Positions 1 to 8,566 of a DNA stretch of 64,000 nt are shown here, in pieces; position 1 is the stretch's first letter, and the number at the start of each line of letters is the position of its first letter. The translations under genes and the position numbers were made by a program. The notes beneath the pieces were generated by a model. That model did no database searches. It was given only the letters and a program-made list of their open reading frames with translations, and had not been told where the DNA came from. The DNA comes from Ignavibacteriales bacterium (GTDB lineage Bacteria > Bacteroidota > Ignavibacteria > Ignavibacteriales > Ignavibacteriaceae), in the NCBI GenBank assembly GCA_016709155.1, contig JADJEI010000001.1, forward strand, positions 1,860,001-1,924,000, in the 5' to 3' direction.

Positions 1-502
1 GATTCCATAAAAAATAGAATAGCCGCGCGCGCGCGTTTCTTCGTTTGTTGTTTTAGCAACAGTTCCCGTGATAATTGATTTAATAAAAGAACCGCCAAAC
101 ATTAATACGACCAGCGAAGGAAGTACAACCGGTTTATATGGAAGAGCACCCAATGAAAAATATCCTATTGAAAGCAAGCTAAAGGCAAGCAGAATAGCTC
201 GTCTAAACCCAATTTTATCAGCTAATGCGCCTGTAAAGGTGGGTAAAAATATAAACCAGCAGAAAAATTCCTCCGATCCATGCGGCTTCTATATCGTCAA
301 AACCAACTACACGCGAAAGATAAAGTGTAATAGCGATAAATACCGCATAGTACGCAGCTCGCTCGAAAAGCTCTACTGCATTTGCAGTCCAAAATGCACG
401 CGGAAAATTCCAACCCTTTTTCTTTTCGTTAGACTGATTGCTCTGATTCAAATTTACTCCATTTTTATTTTCAATATAAAGAAGAAAGAGCAGTTGGGAC
501 AA
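1..502 (-). CDS. POT/MFS-type transporter, N-terminal part, frameshifted and cut by window edge
   Basis: The N-terminal part of a membrane transporter of the major facilitator superfamily, most like the proton-dependent oligopeptide (POT) branch. The first segment (to about 240) has the family's early FERAAYYA-like helix, and the second (240 down to 1) has the loop TGALADKIGFRRA typical of MFS loop 2-3. The two halves are in different frames; the join lies near 240-262 beside T and C runs, so a one-base error is likely. The N-terminal start is uncertain because the first 25 residues are polar and not family-like. The rest of the gene is beyond the left edge. The substrate cannot be told. Confidence 0.7.
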
Positions 503-525
503 ACCAAAATATTTTTTTTATGGGC

Positions 526-561
526 TTGACTTTGTGATATTGATATGATATCATTGTGATA
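526..561 (+). promoter_or_regulatory. Promoter and palindromic operator candidate for the SPFH operon
   Basis: TTGACT (526-531) and TATCAT (549-554) are spaced 17 bases apart, a sigma-70-like arrangement about 50 bases before the SPFH start. The -10 overlaps a perfect palindrome ATGATATCAT (545-554), and TGATA occurs at 535, 541, 546 and 557. The third gene of the operon encodes a ribbon-helix-helix protein, so autoregulation at this site is plausible but inferred. Confidence 0.45.
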
Positions 562-601
562 GCAATTAAAAAGAATTTTAATAATGAAAGGACTTCTAAA
601 A

Positions 602-1477
602 ATGAAAGCAGTTACAGAAAAGCCAGCCAATAAGATTAATGGCTTTATTATTTTGTTTTTGTTCATCGCATTATGGGTCTTAAATATTTATTTACTTGTT
701 CAGGGAATTAAGACAGAAGAGACTTCAATTCTCTGGATATTCATTCCGCTAACAGTAATCTTGTTCATTCTTATGGGTGGTTTTTTTATTGTGCAGCCAA
801 ATGACTCGAGAGTATTGATCTTCTTTGGAAAATATACCGGCACAATTGATACGTCCGGTTTTTGGTGGGTTAATCCATTCACTATAAAAAAACATATTTC
901 TCTGAGGATCAGAAATTTTAACAGCGAAAAAATAAAAGTGAATGATCTGCACGGTAACCCGATAGAAATTGCGGCTGTAATTGTTTGGCGTGTGGTAGAT
1001 TCGGCTCGTGCAATTTTTGATGTACAGAATTTCGAAGAATTTGTAGCAATCCAAAGTGAAACAGCAATTCGTGCACTTGCTTCGGAATTTCCTTATGATG
1101 TAAACGAGGAAGATAAAGCCTCGCTTCGCGGAAGTCCGCTTGAAATTGCAGATAGTTTGAAAAAGCAAGTTCAGACAAGATTGGAAATTGCGGGTGTTGA
1201 AATTCTTGAATCGAGAATAAGTCATCTTGCTTATGCACCCGAAATTGCACAAGCAATGCTGCGCCGCCAGCAGGCTCAAGCAATAATAGCCGCCCGTCAA
1301 AAAATTGTTGAAGGCGCTGTGGGCATGGTTCAAATGGCTCTTCAGGCTTTAAGCGAACAAAAAATAGTTCAGCTTGATGAAGATAAAAAAGCAACTATGG
1401 TGAATAACCTGATGGTTGCGCTCGTTTCTGAATCTGAAGTTCAGCCTATTATCAACACAGGGACGCTTTATCAATAA
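602..1477 (+). CDS. SPFH/band-7 domain membrane protein
   Basis: A membrane-anchored scaffold-type protein of the SPFH (stomatin/prohibitin/flotillin) superfamily. Two hydrophobic segments (about residues 12-35 and 40-65) precede the band-7 domain (VQPNDSRVLIFFGKYTGT onward) and an Ala/Gln-rich helical region with RRQQAQAIIAARQKIVEG. I start at the ATG at 602 because AAAGGA lies 8-9 bases before it; an in-frame ATG at 584 has no ribosome site. It heads a three-gene operon with a small unknown protein and a ribbon-helix-helix protein. This SPFH plus Arc-like pairing is a recurrent one; its cellular role is not established. Confidence 0.85.
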   Translation: MKAVTEKPANKINGFIILFLFIALWVLNIYLLVQGIKTEETSILWIFIPLTVILFILMGGFFIVQPNDSRVLIFFGKYTGTIDTSGFWWVNPFTIKKHISLRIRNFNSEKIKVNDLHGNPIEIAAVIVWRVVDSARAIFDVQNFEEFVAIQSETAIRALASEFPYDVNEEDKASLRGSPLEIADSLKKQVQTRLEIAGVEILESRISHLAYAPEIAQAMLRRQQAQAIIAARQKIVEGAVGMVQMALQALSEQKIVQLDEDKKATMVNNLMVALVSESEVQPIINTGTLYQ

Positions 1478-1486
1478 AATAATATT

Positions 1487-2011
1487 ATGAAATTATTTTC
1501 TGATTACATTGGAATGAACTTCCGGATAGTTCAACCGTCAATATTTAAAAGAATTTTTGAATTAAGAACGGATAATGAATTGCTTCTAAAAATGCACTAT
1601 CCCAAAACATTCAGCTCCTTAGCGGAGGTGGAGGGTTTTGAGGGAAAGTGGAAGATAAAAAAAGCAAGCGTCTGGAGATCAACTCTTCAGGTTTTTCAAA
1701 AAGATAACGACCTGCCGTTTGCGATATATCGCAGCAGCTTTTGGGGAAGGGAAGGAGTGATCGAACTGCCAAAAGGTGAAAAGCTAAATTGCAAATACAA
1801 TTTGTGGAAATCGCTATTCCAGATTAGCTCATCCTCCGATGGTTTACTTATTTCAATTAAAACAGGAATCTCGGCTAAAATTCGTTTACTGAAAGGAACA
1901 AAAGCAGAAGTTGTGATTGAAAAAAAATCCGAACTTCTTGATAAACATCCCTGGGTCGTGATGCTGATATGGTACAAAATTCTCGAATCAAACCGGCGTG
2001 CAGTTCATTAA
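1487..2011 (+). CDS. Hypothetical protein of the SPFH operon
   Basis: A 174-residue soluble protein of unknown function, placed 9 bases after the SPFH gene and so probably co-transcribed with it. It has no signal peptide or membrane helix. The alternating short beta-like segments (residues 25-150) and mentions of YRSSFWGREGVIELP and similar strands suggest an all-beta fold, possibly tubby/LURP-like, but that is only a guess from composition. The context suggests it works with the SPFH protein or its regulator. Confidence 0.7.
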   Translation: MKLFSDYIGMNFRIVQPSIFKRIFELRTDNELLLKMHYPKTFSSLAEVEGFEGKWKIKKASVWRSTLQVFQKDNDLPFAIYRSSFWGREGVIELPKGEKLNCKYNLWKSLFQISSSSDGLLISIKTGISAKIRLLKGTKAEVVIEKKSELLDKHPWVVMLIWYKILESNRRAVH

Positions 2012-2047
2012 TTTTTTTTAAGATCGGATTGTTGAATAAAAAATCAA

Positions 2048-2215
2048 ATGAGTGAAAAGAAAAAATTCTTATTAAGATTAGATGCTAATACCTATGCAGC
2101 GCTTGAAAAATGGGCGGCTGATGATTTAAGAAGTATTAATGCGCAAATGGAATTTCTTTTAAAAGAAGCATTGAAAAAAGCATCCCGTTTAAAAGAAAGC
2201 CACCCGACTAAATGA
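2048..2215 (+). CDS. Arc-like ribbon-helix-helix DNA-binding protein
   Basis: A 55-residue protein whose start KKKFLLRLDANTYAALEKWA is the beta strand and first helix of an Arc/MetJ ribbon-helix-helix fold; the strand residues alternate as expected for operator contacts, and RSINAQMEFLLKEALKK forms the second helix. It would act as a dimer binding a short palindrome. It is the last gene of the SPFH operon, 36 bases after the previous stop and just before a strong terminator. A palindrome sits in the operon promoter, which fits autoregulation. Confidence 0.8.
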   Translation: MSEKKKFLLRLDANTYAALEKWAADDLRSINAQMEFLLKEALKKASRLKESHPTK

Positions 2216-2232
2216 AATAAAATCTCATCTAA

Positions 2233-2270
2233 AAAAGGCAGCCCTGCTTAACCAAGCAAAGCTGCCTTTT
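2233..2270 (+). terminator. Rho-independent terminator, probably bidirectional
   Basis: Stem AAAAGGCAGC (2233-2242) pairs with GCTGCCTTTT (2261-2270), extended by an inner TGCTT/AAGCA pairing. A runs and T runs flank both sides, so it can end the SPFH operon and the leftward permease gene. Confidence 0.85.
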
Positions 2271-2308
2271 CGTTTAATGTAAAACAACCCAATCCCTCTC
2301 AGTTCCTT

Positions 2309-3502
2309 TTACCCCCGTTTATTTATCTCAACAACTTTGTTTTTACTGTAATCCATTACACCCACCATTAAACCGGCTGTAACAACTACTGCCCCGGCGA
2401 TCTGATATCCTGTAACTTCTTTACCGAAGAGGAGCATAATAAATGGCAGCAGTGCCAGGTAAACATTTGTATAGGGTACCCAAAAATGTGCAGCGAATTT
2501 TGAAAGTTTGAAAAATCCAAAGCTGTAAATGTAGCCGGTTAATCCTGCCGCAATAACAAATAAAATGGGAAGCCAGTTGTTTGGAAAAATAGTTCCATCA
2601 AACAATGCAAAAAATCTATTATAGCCAACGGAGATAAAAATACTTTTGATTTTTGACTGATCTTTTTCGGAAACATTTTCTTGCATCACATAGAAATTAT
2701 TTTGTTCAGTATAAAATTGAAGAAGGTAGTTTTTATTATTTTCATCAACTTTATTTAATACTTCAGTGTTAAAGGTTTTGGATTCTATTTTCGCTGGCAT
2801 ATTCACATTTAAGAAATTGCCAAGTACCGGAATAAGAAAAATTGCAGATGAGATGAAAATCATTTTCCATATTTCACGCCAGAAGACGAGTGCATTTGGT
2901 CCCACCCCCATCTTAGCTGTCTGCACAGTTTTATTATTTAAAACTTGCTGCGAAAGCAAGCATCCATTTATTATTACTATCCACAAAATAGCTTCAGCAT
3001 CAAGTGCGTTAGTATTTTCGTTTGCCAAGCCAAGAAGCCAGGGAATATGTGGAACGGCAAGTCCTGAAATAACAAGCCCGATTCCAATCCAGTGTTCCTT
3101 TCGTATTGGAGCATTAAAAAGAATCTTTCCCAAAAAGGGAAGGAAAGCAAGATAAACATTTACATAAGGAGCAAAAATATGCGGGGAATAGTAACGGGGG
3201 AGGTAGAAGAAGCCGATGTTTTCAATTACTCCGGTGAATGCACAAATAATTATTGTTGATAGAGAAAGAAAGCCGGGCCACAAATATTTCATTTCCTTCC
3301 CTCGTATCAGTTCGATGACAACTGCAATAAAAGCCCAGGCAAGTTTAGAAATTTCCCTCCACCATGTCATCACACCGGGAGAAATATCAACTTTACTTCC
3401 ACCTGTAAATTCGGGTTGATTGCCCATCCAGTTGAGAATATATTGTCCGCCAAGTCCGCCATTAATTATTCCAAGCCAGAGAATTAGTAATATCCATTCC
3501 AC
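2309..3502 (-). CDS. DMT-superfamily (EamA-like) permease with a large central loop
   Basis: An integral inner-membrane protein of 397 residues with about ten hydrophobic segments arranged as two similar halves, the EamA/drug-metabolite transporter plan. Each half contains a WWRE/WREIWK-type segment and a matching IFAPYVNVYLAFLPF / FWVPYTNVYLALLPF segment, which shows the internal duplication directly. About 70 polar residues (roughly 235-305) separate the halves, longer than usual. The substrate is unknown. It stands alone between two terminators and divergent to the ATP-grasp gene. Confidence 0.75.
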   Translation of the reverse strand: MEWILLILWLGIINGGLGGQYILNWMGNQPEFTGGSKVDISPGVMTWWREISKLAWAFIAVVIELIRGKEMKYLWPGFLSLSTIIICAFTGVIENIGFFYLPRYYSPHIFAPYVNVYLAFLPFLGKILFNAPIRKEHWIGIGLVISGLAVPHIPWLLGLANENTNALDAEAILWIVIINGCLLSQQVLNNKTVQTAKMGVGPNALVFWREIWKMIFISSAIFLIPVLGNFLNVNMPAKIESKTFNTEVLNKVDENNKNYLLQFYTEQNNFYVMQENVSEKDQSKIKSIFISVGYNRFFALFDGTIFPNNWLPILFVIAAGLTGYIYSFGFFKLSKFAAHFWVPYTNVYLALLPFIMLLFGKEVTGYQIAGAVVVTAGLMVGVMDYSKNKVVEINKRG

Positions 3503-3641
3503 AATAAAATTCTTTCGTAATATTTCTATGAATGATGAAAAATTTTTCTGTAAAATTAAAGATTTTATTTTGCAATAACGTGATTTTTAATTTTTATATT
3601 CAAGTCAGAATGAAATTTTTCTAAACCAAAAGTATCATAAT

Positions 3642-4517
3642 ATGAAAAGAAAAGTTGCTTTACTTTCAACGGATAATTTGCAGAGATTTAAATGCTATGA
3701 TAAACTGCTGATAGCACCAATGAAAAAAAATGGCTGGCTTGCGAGCGAAATTTCCTGGCGCGATAAATCAGTAAATTGGAATTCCTTTGATGCAGTGATT
3801 GTTAGATCAACGTGGGACTATCAGTTCGATCCAATGAAGTTTATTGATGTGCTGTCAAAGATAAATGACTCCTCTGCTCATCTAGAGAATGATTTGAAGA
3901 TGATGAAGTGGAATATGAACAAACATTATTTGTATGATTTGGCTAATAAAAATATTTTAACGGTTGAAACGATTTGGGAAAGGGAATTCAATCTTGAAAA
4001 AATCATAAAATATTTTTCATTACTCAACACCAATGAAATCATAATAAAGCCAAACATTAGTGCAAGCGCTGAAAATACTTTTCGACTAAAAGCCGAACAA
4101 TTAAAAGACCATCGCGTGAAGCTTGAATCTATATTTTCAACCCGCGAATTTATGATTCAGCCTTTCATGTCAAACATAATTTCCGAAGGTGAATACTCGT
4201 TGTTTTACTTTAATGGGCAGTACAGTCACGCAATATTAAAAACTCCGAAGTCGAAAGATTTTCGGGTGCAGGAAGAACATGGGGGAAAGATAGTTCCGGT
4301 TAATCCGGAGCCATCTCTAAAAAATGAAACAGAAAATATTTTGAGCAAGTTGAGTTCAACTCCTCTGTATGCGCGAGTTGATTTTGTTAGAACAAGCTCT
4401 GATGATTTTGCTTTAATGGAACTTGAATTAATAGAACCTTCGCTCTACTTTAATCTCGACGAAAAATCTGCTGAAAGATTTGTTAATGCTTTCATTGAAA
4501 GAATGAATTCATTGTAA
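3642..4517 (+). CDS. ATP-grasp enzyme, RimK/DcsG-like
   Basis: A 291-residue ATP-grasp protein of the group that includes cycloserine-synthesis DcsG and prokaryotic glutathione synthetase-like ligases. It shows the N-terminal VIVRSTWDYQ segment of this group, the central EIIIKPNISASAENT nucleotide-binding strand, and the C-terminal metal-site strand ALMELELIEPSLYF. Such enzymes join a carboxylate to an amine using ATP. The start ATG at 3642 follows an AT-rich spacer. No neighbour indicates the substrate. Confidence 0.75.
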   Translation: MKRKVALLSTDNLQRFKCYDKLLIAPMKKNGWLASEISWRDKSVNWNSFDAVIVRSTWDYQFDPMKFIDVLSKINDSSAHLENDLKMMKWNMNKHYLYDLANKNILTVETIWEREFNLEKIIKYFSLLNTNEIIIKPNISASAENTFRLKAEQLKDHRVKLESIFSTREFMIQPFMSNIISEGEYSLFYFNGQYSHAILKTPKSKDFRVQEEHGGKIVPVNPEPSLKNETENILSKLSSTPLYARVDFVRTSSDDFALMELELIEPSLYFNLDEKSAERFVNAFIERMNSL

Positions 4518-4629
4518 GAGACTTCTGATAAAATCAATTAATAGGGCTTGTCATGGCAATGCCATCCAGGAAGAAATCAATAGATTCCGTTTTCACGGGA
4601 ATGACATTTGGAATTTTTCAGAAGTCTCT
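4517..4629. repeat. 113-bp MITE-like element with 12-bp perfect terminal inverted repeats
   Basis: AGAGACTTCTGA (4517-4528) is the exact reverse complement of TCAGAAGTCTCT (4618-4629). The inside carries TTTTCACGGGAATGACA, the kind of sequence seen in widespread intergenic bacterial repeats. The left end overlaps the stop codon of the ATP-grasp gene. No coding capacity is seen. Confidence 0.6.
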
Positions 4630-4666
4630 ATAAAATATTTTTTATCAAAGCAGAGCGAATAAAAAG

Positions 4667-5578
4667 TTAAAATGTAAACGTAACGCCAAACTTAAATTGA
4701 TTATGAGCCAGTGGCGTTTCGGTTGAAAAAGGCCAATTCATTTTCGTCTGACGTAATTCATAAACCGCATACGAGATTCCATTCTTCAATAAAAAATTTA
4801 CAACAGGTGCAGCCATCGGGGAAGACTCAATCACTTCATCAACAAATTCATCAACTGCCCATTGACTAATCGCTTCAAGAATTGCACTGCCGGACCATTT
4901 CCAGAATAAATGCCTTTGAAAAATTATTGATCGCTCATAACCTGCTTCGAGAGTTAAGTAATCGAAAAGCTTGATTCTTACTCCCCCCTCGCTGCCGGTT
5001 CCAAATCTTATTGATTTATTAAATAAATCTAGTTTTGCTTTTTCTAATGGTGAAGCCGGGCTGCTAAGCATTTCTAACCTTGACCAATCCAATGAGTAAG
5101 AATAATATGGAATGATTGAAACATTACCAATTTTATAGCCAAAGCCGTTTGACCAGCCGGTGCCGAAGCGCCACATCTGCCAATCAAGTTTTGCAAAATT
5201 AATTTCAGCACTATTTAATGAAGTTGAAAGCTTGCTGATGTAAAGGAAGTGATATTTATATTTCACAAGATCCTCACTAAAACCAGAAGCTCTTTCGGTA
5301 GTGTGTCCCAATTTCAGTTCTAACATTCCTGCATCATTAAAATTATTCGAGAAATTTTTAATATTTGAATTCACAAAACCGTAATTCAGACTTATGGTTG
5401 GTGAATGGTGAAAGTGATTGCCGAAGAATTCAATATCAAAATTGAAATCATCTAATTGTCCCCAATCATCATCTTCCCAAGTCCATTCATTTTTAGCAGT
5501 AGAATCTTGCTGAGCATTTACGTTCAGTGAAAAAGAAAACAGCAGAGCAAGTACGAATAGTAATATTTTTAAGTTCAT
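4667..5578 (-). CDS. Secreted/outer-membrane hypothetical protein
   Basis: A 303-residue protein with a clear signal peptide (hydrophobic residues 4-20, cleavage likely after NVNA). The mature part is rich in aromatic residues and alternating strands and ends in a hydrophobic strand with a terminal Phe (FKFGVTFTF), which fits an outer-membrane beta-barrel. I do not recognise the family. It is monocistronic, with 405 bases of gene-free sequence upstream. Confidence 0.65.
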   Translation of the reverse strand: MNLKILLFVLALLFSFSLNVNAQQDSTAKNEWTWEDDDWGQLDDFNFDIEFFGNHFHHSPTISLNYGFVNSNIKNFSNNFNDAGMLELKLGHTTERASGFSEDLVKYKYHFLYISKLSTSLNSAEINFAKLDWQMWRFGTGWSNGFGYKIGNVSIIPYYSYSLDWSRLEMLSSPASPLEKAKLDLFNKSIRFGTGSEGGVRIKLFDYLTLEAGYERSIIFQRHLFWKWSGSAILEAISQWAVDEFVDEVIESSPMAAPVVNFLLKNGISYAVYELRQTKMNWPFSTETPLAHNQFKFGVTFTF

Positions 5579-5983
5579 AGTATCTCCTATTTATTTTGAT
5601 TCAACTTTAATAACAATAGTTATTCCAAAAAATATTCAAGCAGAATTCAATCATTATTTAAAATTTTTACTCAAATTAAATAATCCAGCCTGAACATGTT
5701 CGTGAACTTGAACTTAAACCTGAACAAAGCTGTATTTTTTAATTTTACAGTAATTGTCGATTAAAAGAATTTAATCAAAAATAAATTATTGGAACAAAAG
5801 ACTGAGATTTTATTATTTGGTTGGGAAGATAAAATGAGGAAGTGAAATATTTTGATGAATAGCGGAACATTTAAACAGAATATAAAAATAAAATTATTGC
5901 ATGGAAATTAGTCCGGTAGAAAATAACGTCGAGCGACATATAAATAGATATTTTGCCGCCGACGAAATTAGAATATTCTTTGA
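5579..5983. other. 405-bp intergenic region
   Basis: No credible open reading frame, hairpin terminator or repeat was seen. It must hold the promoter of the leftward secreted-protein gene and the untranslated 3' end of the hslU operon. Confidence 0.5.
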
Positions 5984-7363
5984 TTAAAGTATGAACTTAG
6001 TCAAATCTCTGTTTTTTACAATTTTATCAAGTTTATCCTTAACAGATTTAGCATTTATTTTTACTTTCTCCTGTGCAATATTATCGGGTGCGTTAAACAG
6101 AATCTCATCAAGGAGAGTCGTAAGAATTGTATGCAGTCTTCGTGCGCCGATGTTTTCAACCTGCTCGTTTACCTCGGAGGCAATGCGTGCAATTTCGCGA
6201 ATTCCATCTTTTGTAAATTCAATTTGAATGCCATCGGTAGCGAGCAATGCAGCATATTGTTTAAGTAAAGCATTTTCAGGCGTAGTTAATATTTTAACGA
6301 AATCTTCTTCAGTCAAACTTTTCAACTCAACTCTGATAGGGAATCTTCCTTGCAGTTCGGGGATAAGATCGCTTGGTTTTGAAACGTGAAAAGCACCAGA
6401 GGCAATAAATAAAATATGATCACTTTTAACAACGCCGTATTTTGTGTTAACATTCGAACCTTCAACAATCGGAAGCAAGTCTCTCTGAACACCTTCACGC
6501 GAAACATCGGGGCCATGACCTTTACCCCCACCAGCGACTTTATCAATCTCGTCTATAAACACAATGCCCGAATTCTGGACCTTTTCGATTGCTTCTTTCT
6601 GCACTGCTTCCATATCAATTAATTTTTGAGCTTCTTCCTGTGCAATTAGAGTGCGTGCCTCAGCTATGGTTGTTTTTCTTTTCTTTCTCTTTTTAGGCAT
6701 GATCGAACCCATAATTTCCTGTATGTTAATGCCCATATCATCCATGCCAAAAGGACCGAGAATCTGCATACCCACATTTGCAGTAGCAGCAGAAGAATCA
6801 TACTCGATCATTTTTTTATCAAGCTCCCCCTTCCTTAATTTCTCTCTCATCCATTCGCGTGTTTTTTGATTTTGCAATGCGTCAACATCCTTATCATTAT
6901 CGTTCGTAGCACCTGCAGGCTGAGTTTTTTTAACCGGAGGAATAAGTAAATCTAAAATTCTTTCTTCCGTTAGTTCATTGGCTTTTGCCTGAACTTCTGT
7001 GGTTTTTTCTGATTTTACCATGTTCACTGCAATATCGGTAAGATCGCGTATCATTGATTCGACATCTCTGCCTACATAACCGATTTCAGTAAACTTCGAA
7101 GCTTCAACTTTGATGAATGGAGCTTGAGAAAGTTTAGCGATTCTTCTGGCTATTTCAGTTTTGCCCACCCCTGTTGGTCCGATAAGAATAATATTGTTCG
7201 GAAGGATTTCTTCACGGAGAAAATCCTGAACCTGCTGACGCCGCCAGCGATTGCGCAGTGCAATTGCCACAGCGCGTTTAGCTTCATTTTGTCCAATTAT
7301 ATATTTATCAAGTTCATTAACAATTTGGGTGGGTGTTAAATGTTTTATATCAAATACTGCCAT
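5984..7363 (-). CDS. hslU: ATP-dependent protease ATPase subunit HslU
   Basis: The unfoldase of the HslUV two-component cytoplasmic protease. It has the family's N-terminus (LTPTQIVNELDKYIIGQ), Walker A GPTGVGKT at residues 62-69, the Walker B FIDEIDK near residue 270, a lysine- and glutamine-rich I-domain in between, and the C-terminal tail LTKFIL that inserts into HslV. Length 459 is normal. It is the last gene of a leftward operon, only 2 bases after hslV. Confidence 0.97.
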   Translation of the reverse strand: MAVFDIKHLTPTQIVNELDKYIIGQNEAKRAVAIALRNRWRRQQVQDFLREEILPNNIILIGPTGVGKTEIARRIAKLSQAPFIKVEASKFTEIGYVGRDVESMIRDLTDIAVNMVKSEKTTEVQAKANELTEERILDLLIPPVKKTQPAGATNDNDKDVDALQNQKTREWMREKLRKGELDKKMIEYDSSAATANVGMQILGPFGMDDMGINIQEIMGSIMPKKRKKRKTTIAEARTLIAQEEAQKLIDMEAVQKEAIEKVQNSGIVFIDEIDKVAGGGKGHGPDVSREGVQRDLLPIVEGSNVNTKYGVVKSDHILFIASGAFHVSKPSDLIPELQGRFPIRVELKSLTEEDFVKILTTPENALLKQYAALLATDGIQIEFTKDGIREIARIASEVNEQVENIGARRLHTILTTLLDEILFNAPDNIAQEKVKINAKSVKDKLDKIVKNRDLTKFIL

Positions 7364-7365
7364 AA

Positions 7366-7908
7366 TTATTTCTCAATTGTTTCAACGTTTATTTTATCAT
7401 TTGTATAGATGCAAATTTCACTTGCTATCTGAAGACTTTCGCGGACTATTTCTTTTGCGGAAAGGTTGCTGTATTTTTTCAACATTCGTGCGGCGGCTAA
7501 TGCGTACATCCCCCCCGAACCTATGGCAACAATTTTATCATCCGGCTCAATAACATCACCATTGCCGGAAATAATTATTGAATTGCCCTCTGCAACTACT
7601 GCAAGCATCGCTTCAAGTTTCCGAAGATATTTATCACTTCGCCATTCTTTTGCAAGTTCAACTGCAGCCCGATTTACATTTCCACGGTATTGTTCAAGTT
7701 TGTCTTCGAATCTTTCTGCGAGTGTAAATGCATCAGCGGTGGCGCCCGCAAATCCGCAAAGTACTTTCCCATTTGCAATTTTTCTGATTTTCATTGCGTT
7801 ATGTTTCATTATAGTGTTGCCGAAAGATACTTGCCCATCGCCGCCAAGGGCTGCTTCTCCATTGTGAACAATGCCAATGATAGTGGTTGATTTTATTTTT
7901 TCAGTCAT
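7366..7908 (-). CDS. hslV: ATP-dependent protease peptidase subunit HslV
   Basis: The proteasome-like peptidase partner of HslU, 180 residues. The N-terminal nucleophile region STTIIGIVHNGEAALGGDGQ matches the family, so the catalytic Thr is residue 8 and a seven-residue leader (MTEKIKS) must be removed before activity, unlike enterobacterial HslV where only Met is lost. The GSGGMYALAAAR segment typical of HslV is present. It lies between the ICMT-like gene and hslU with tight spacing. Confidence 0.96.
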   Translation of the reverse strand: MTEKIKSTTIIGIVHNGEAALGGDGQVSFGNTIMKHNAMKIRKIANGKVLCGFAGATADAFTLAERFEDKLEQYRGNVNRAAVELAKEWRSDKYLRKLEAMLAVVAEGNSIIISGNGDVIEPDDKIVAIGSGGMYALAAARMLKKYSNLSAKEIVRESLQIASEICIYTNDKINVETIEK

Positions 7909-7918
7909 TCTTTATCCC

Positions 7919-8566
7919 TTAATTTTTATTTATAGTATAAGGAGAAAATAATTTGTAAGGTATGATAGCCGGAACATATTTTTGATATTCTGAGTAGTCG
8001 CTTCCGAAAATTTCAACCAATTTCTTTTCTTCATAAATTGAACCTACCCAAAAATACAAAATTACACATACAAGAAATGTGATATAAAATAGGTCCATCA
8101 CCGGTCTAAAGAGCAAAAAGATAATTGAAAAAAAATAGACCGGGTGCCTGCAGTAACGGTATGGTCCCTCGATTCTAAAGGACATTCTTTCATCAAGTTC
8201 ATCAGCCGAATAATTATTCTGTAAATATCGTTTGATCTGATCTATTCCCAAAAATTCTTTTGTACTAAAATATTTAAATGAAAATAAAGCCCCAATTAAA
8301 CTGCCAAACTGCGGTATCAGAATTATCAAATCAAATGGACTTTGCAGATCATAAATTATAATATCGGGCCGGGGGGATAGCTCATAAATTATTGCAAGTG
8401 AAAATATGGAGAAAAGATTATAGAATATCCTATAAAAAGCAATTTTATTCCCAAGCCAGCCGGCTAATTTTTTCTTTAACCAAAGGGAGGCTAATATGGA
8501 ATGTGAAAAACCGAAGACAATAAACAAAAATATTATACCCAGGACGGAGGGTATGTATTCAATCAT
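7919..8566 (-). CDS. Isoprenylcysteine carboxyl methyltransferase-family membrane protein
   Basis: A 215-residue membrane protein with about five hydrophobic segments and the ICMT/PEMT-family C-terminal signature: GPYRYCRHPVYF followed by EEKKLVEIFGSDYSEYQKYVP. These residues bind S-adenosylmethionine in the family; bacterial members have mostly unknown methyl acceptors. Its start overlaps the rpoN stop (ATGA), so the two are translationally coupled. Confidence 0.8.
   Translation of the reverse strand: MIEYIPSVLGIIFLFIVFGFSHSILASLWLKKKLAGWLGNKIAFYRIFYNLFSIFSLAIIYELSPRPDIIIYDLQSPFDLIILIPQFGSLIGALFSFKYFSTKEFLGIDQIKRYLQNNYSADELDERMSFRIEGPYRYCRHPVYFFSIIFLLFRPVMDLFYITFLVCVILYFWVGSIYEEKKLVEIFGSDYSEYQKYVPAIIPYKLFSPYTINKN

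Noticed and set aside
1..40. GC-rich CGCGCGCGCG tract at the window start as a special site
   Set aside because: It translates in frame within the transporter gene (TRARG), so it is part of a coding region.
68..529. Plus-strand frame of 153 residues at the left edge
   Set aside because: It is antisense to the transporter gene, whose motifs are clear on the minus strand; its composition is not protein-like.
749..1394. Antisense frames inside the SPFH gene
   Set aside because: They are shadows of a well-supported gene with conserved band-7 motifs on the plus strand.
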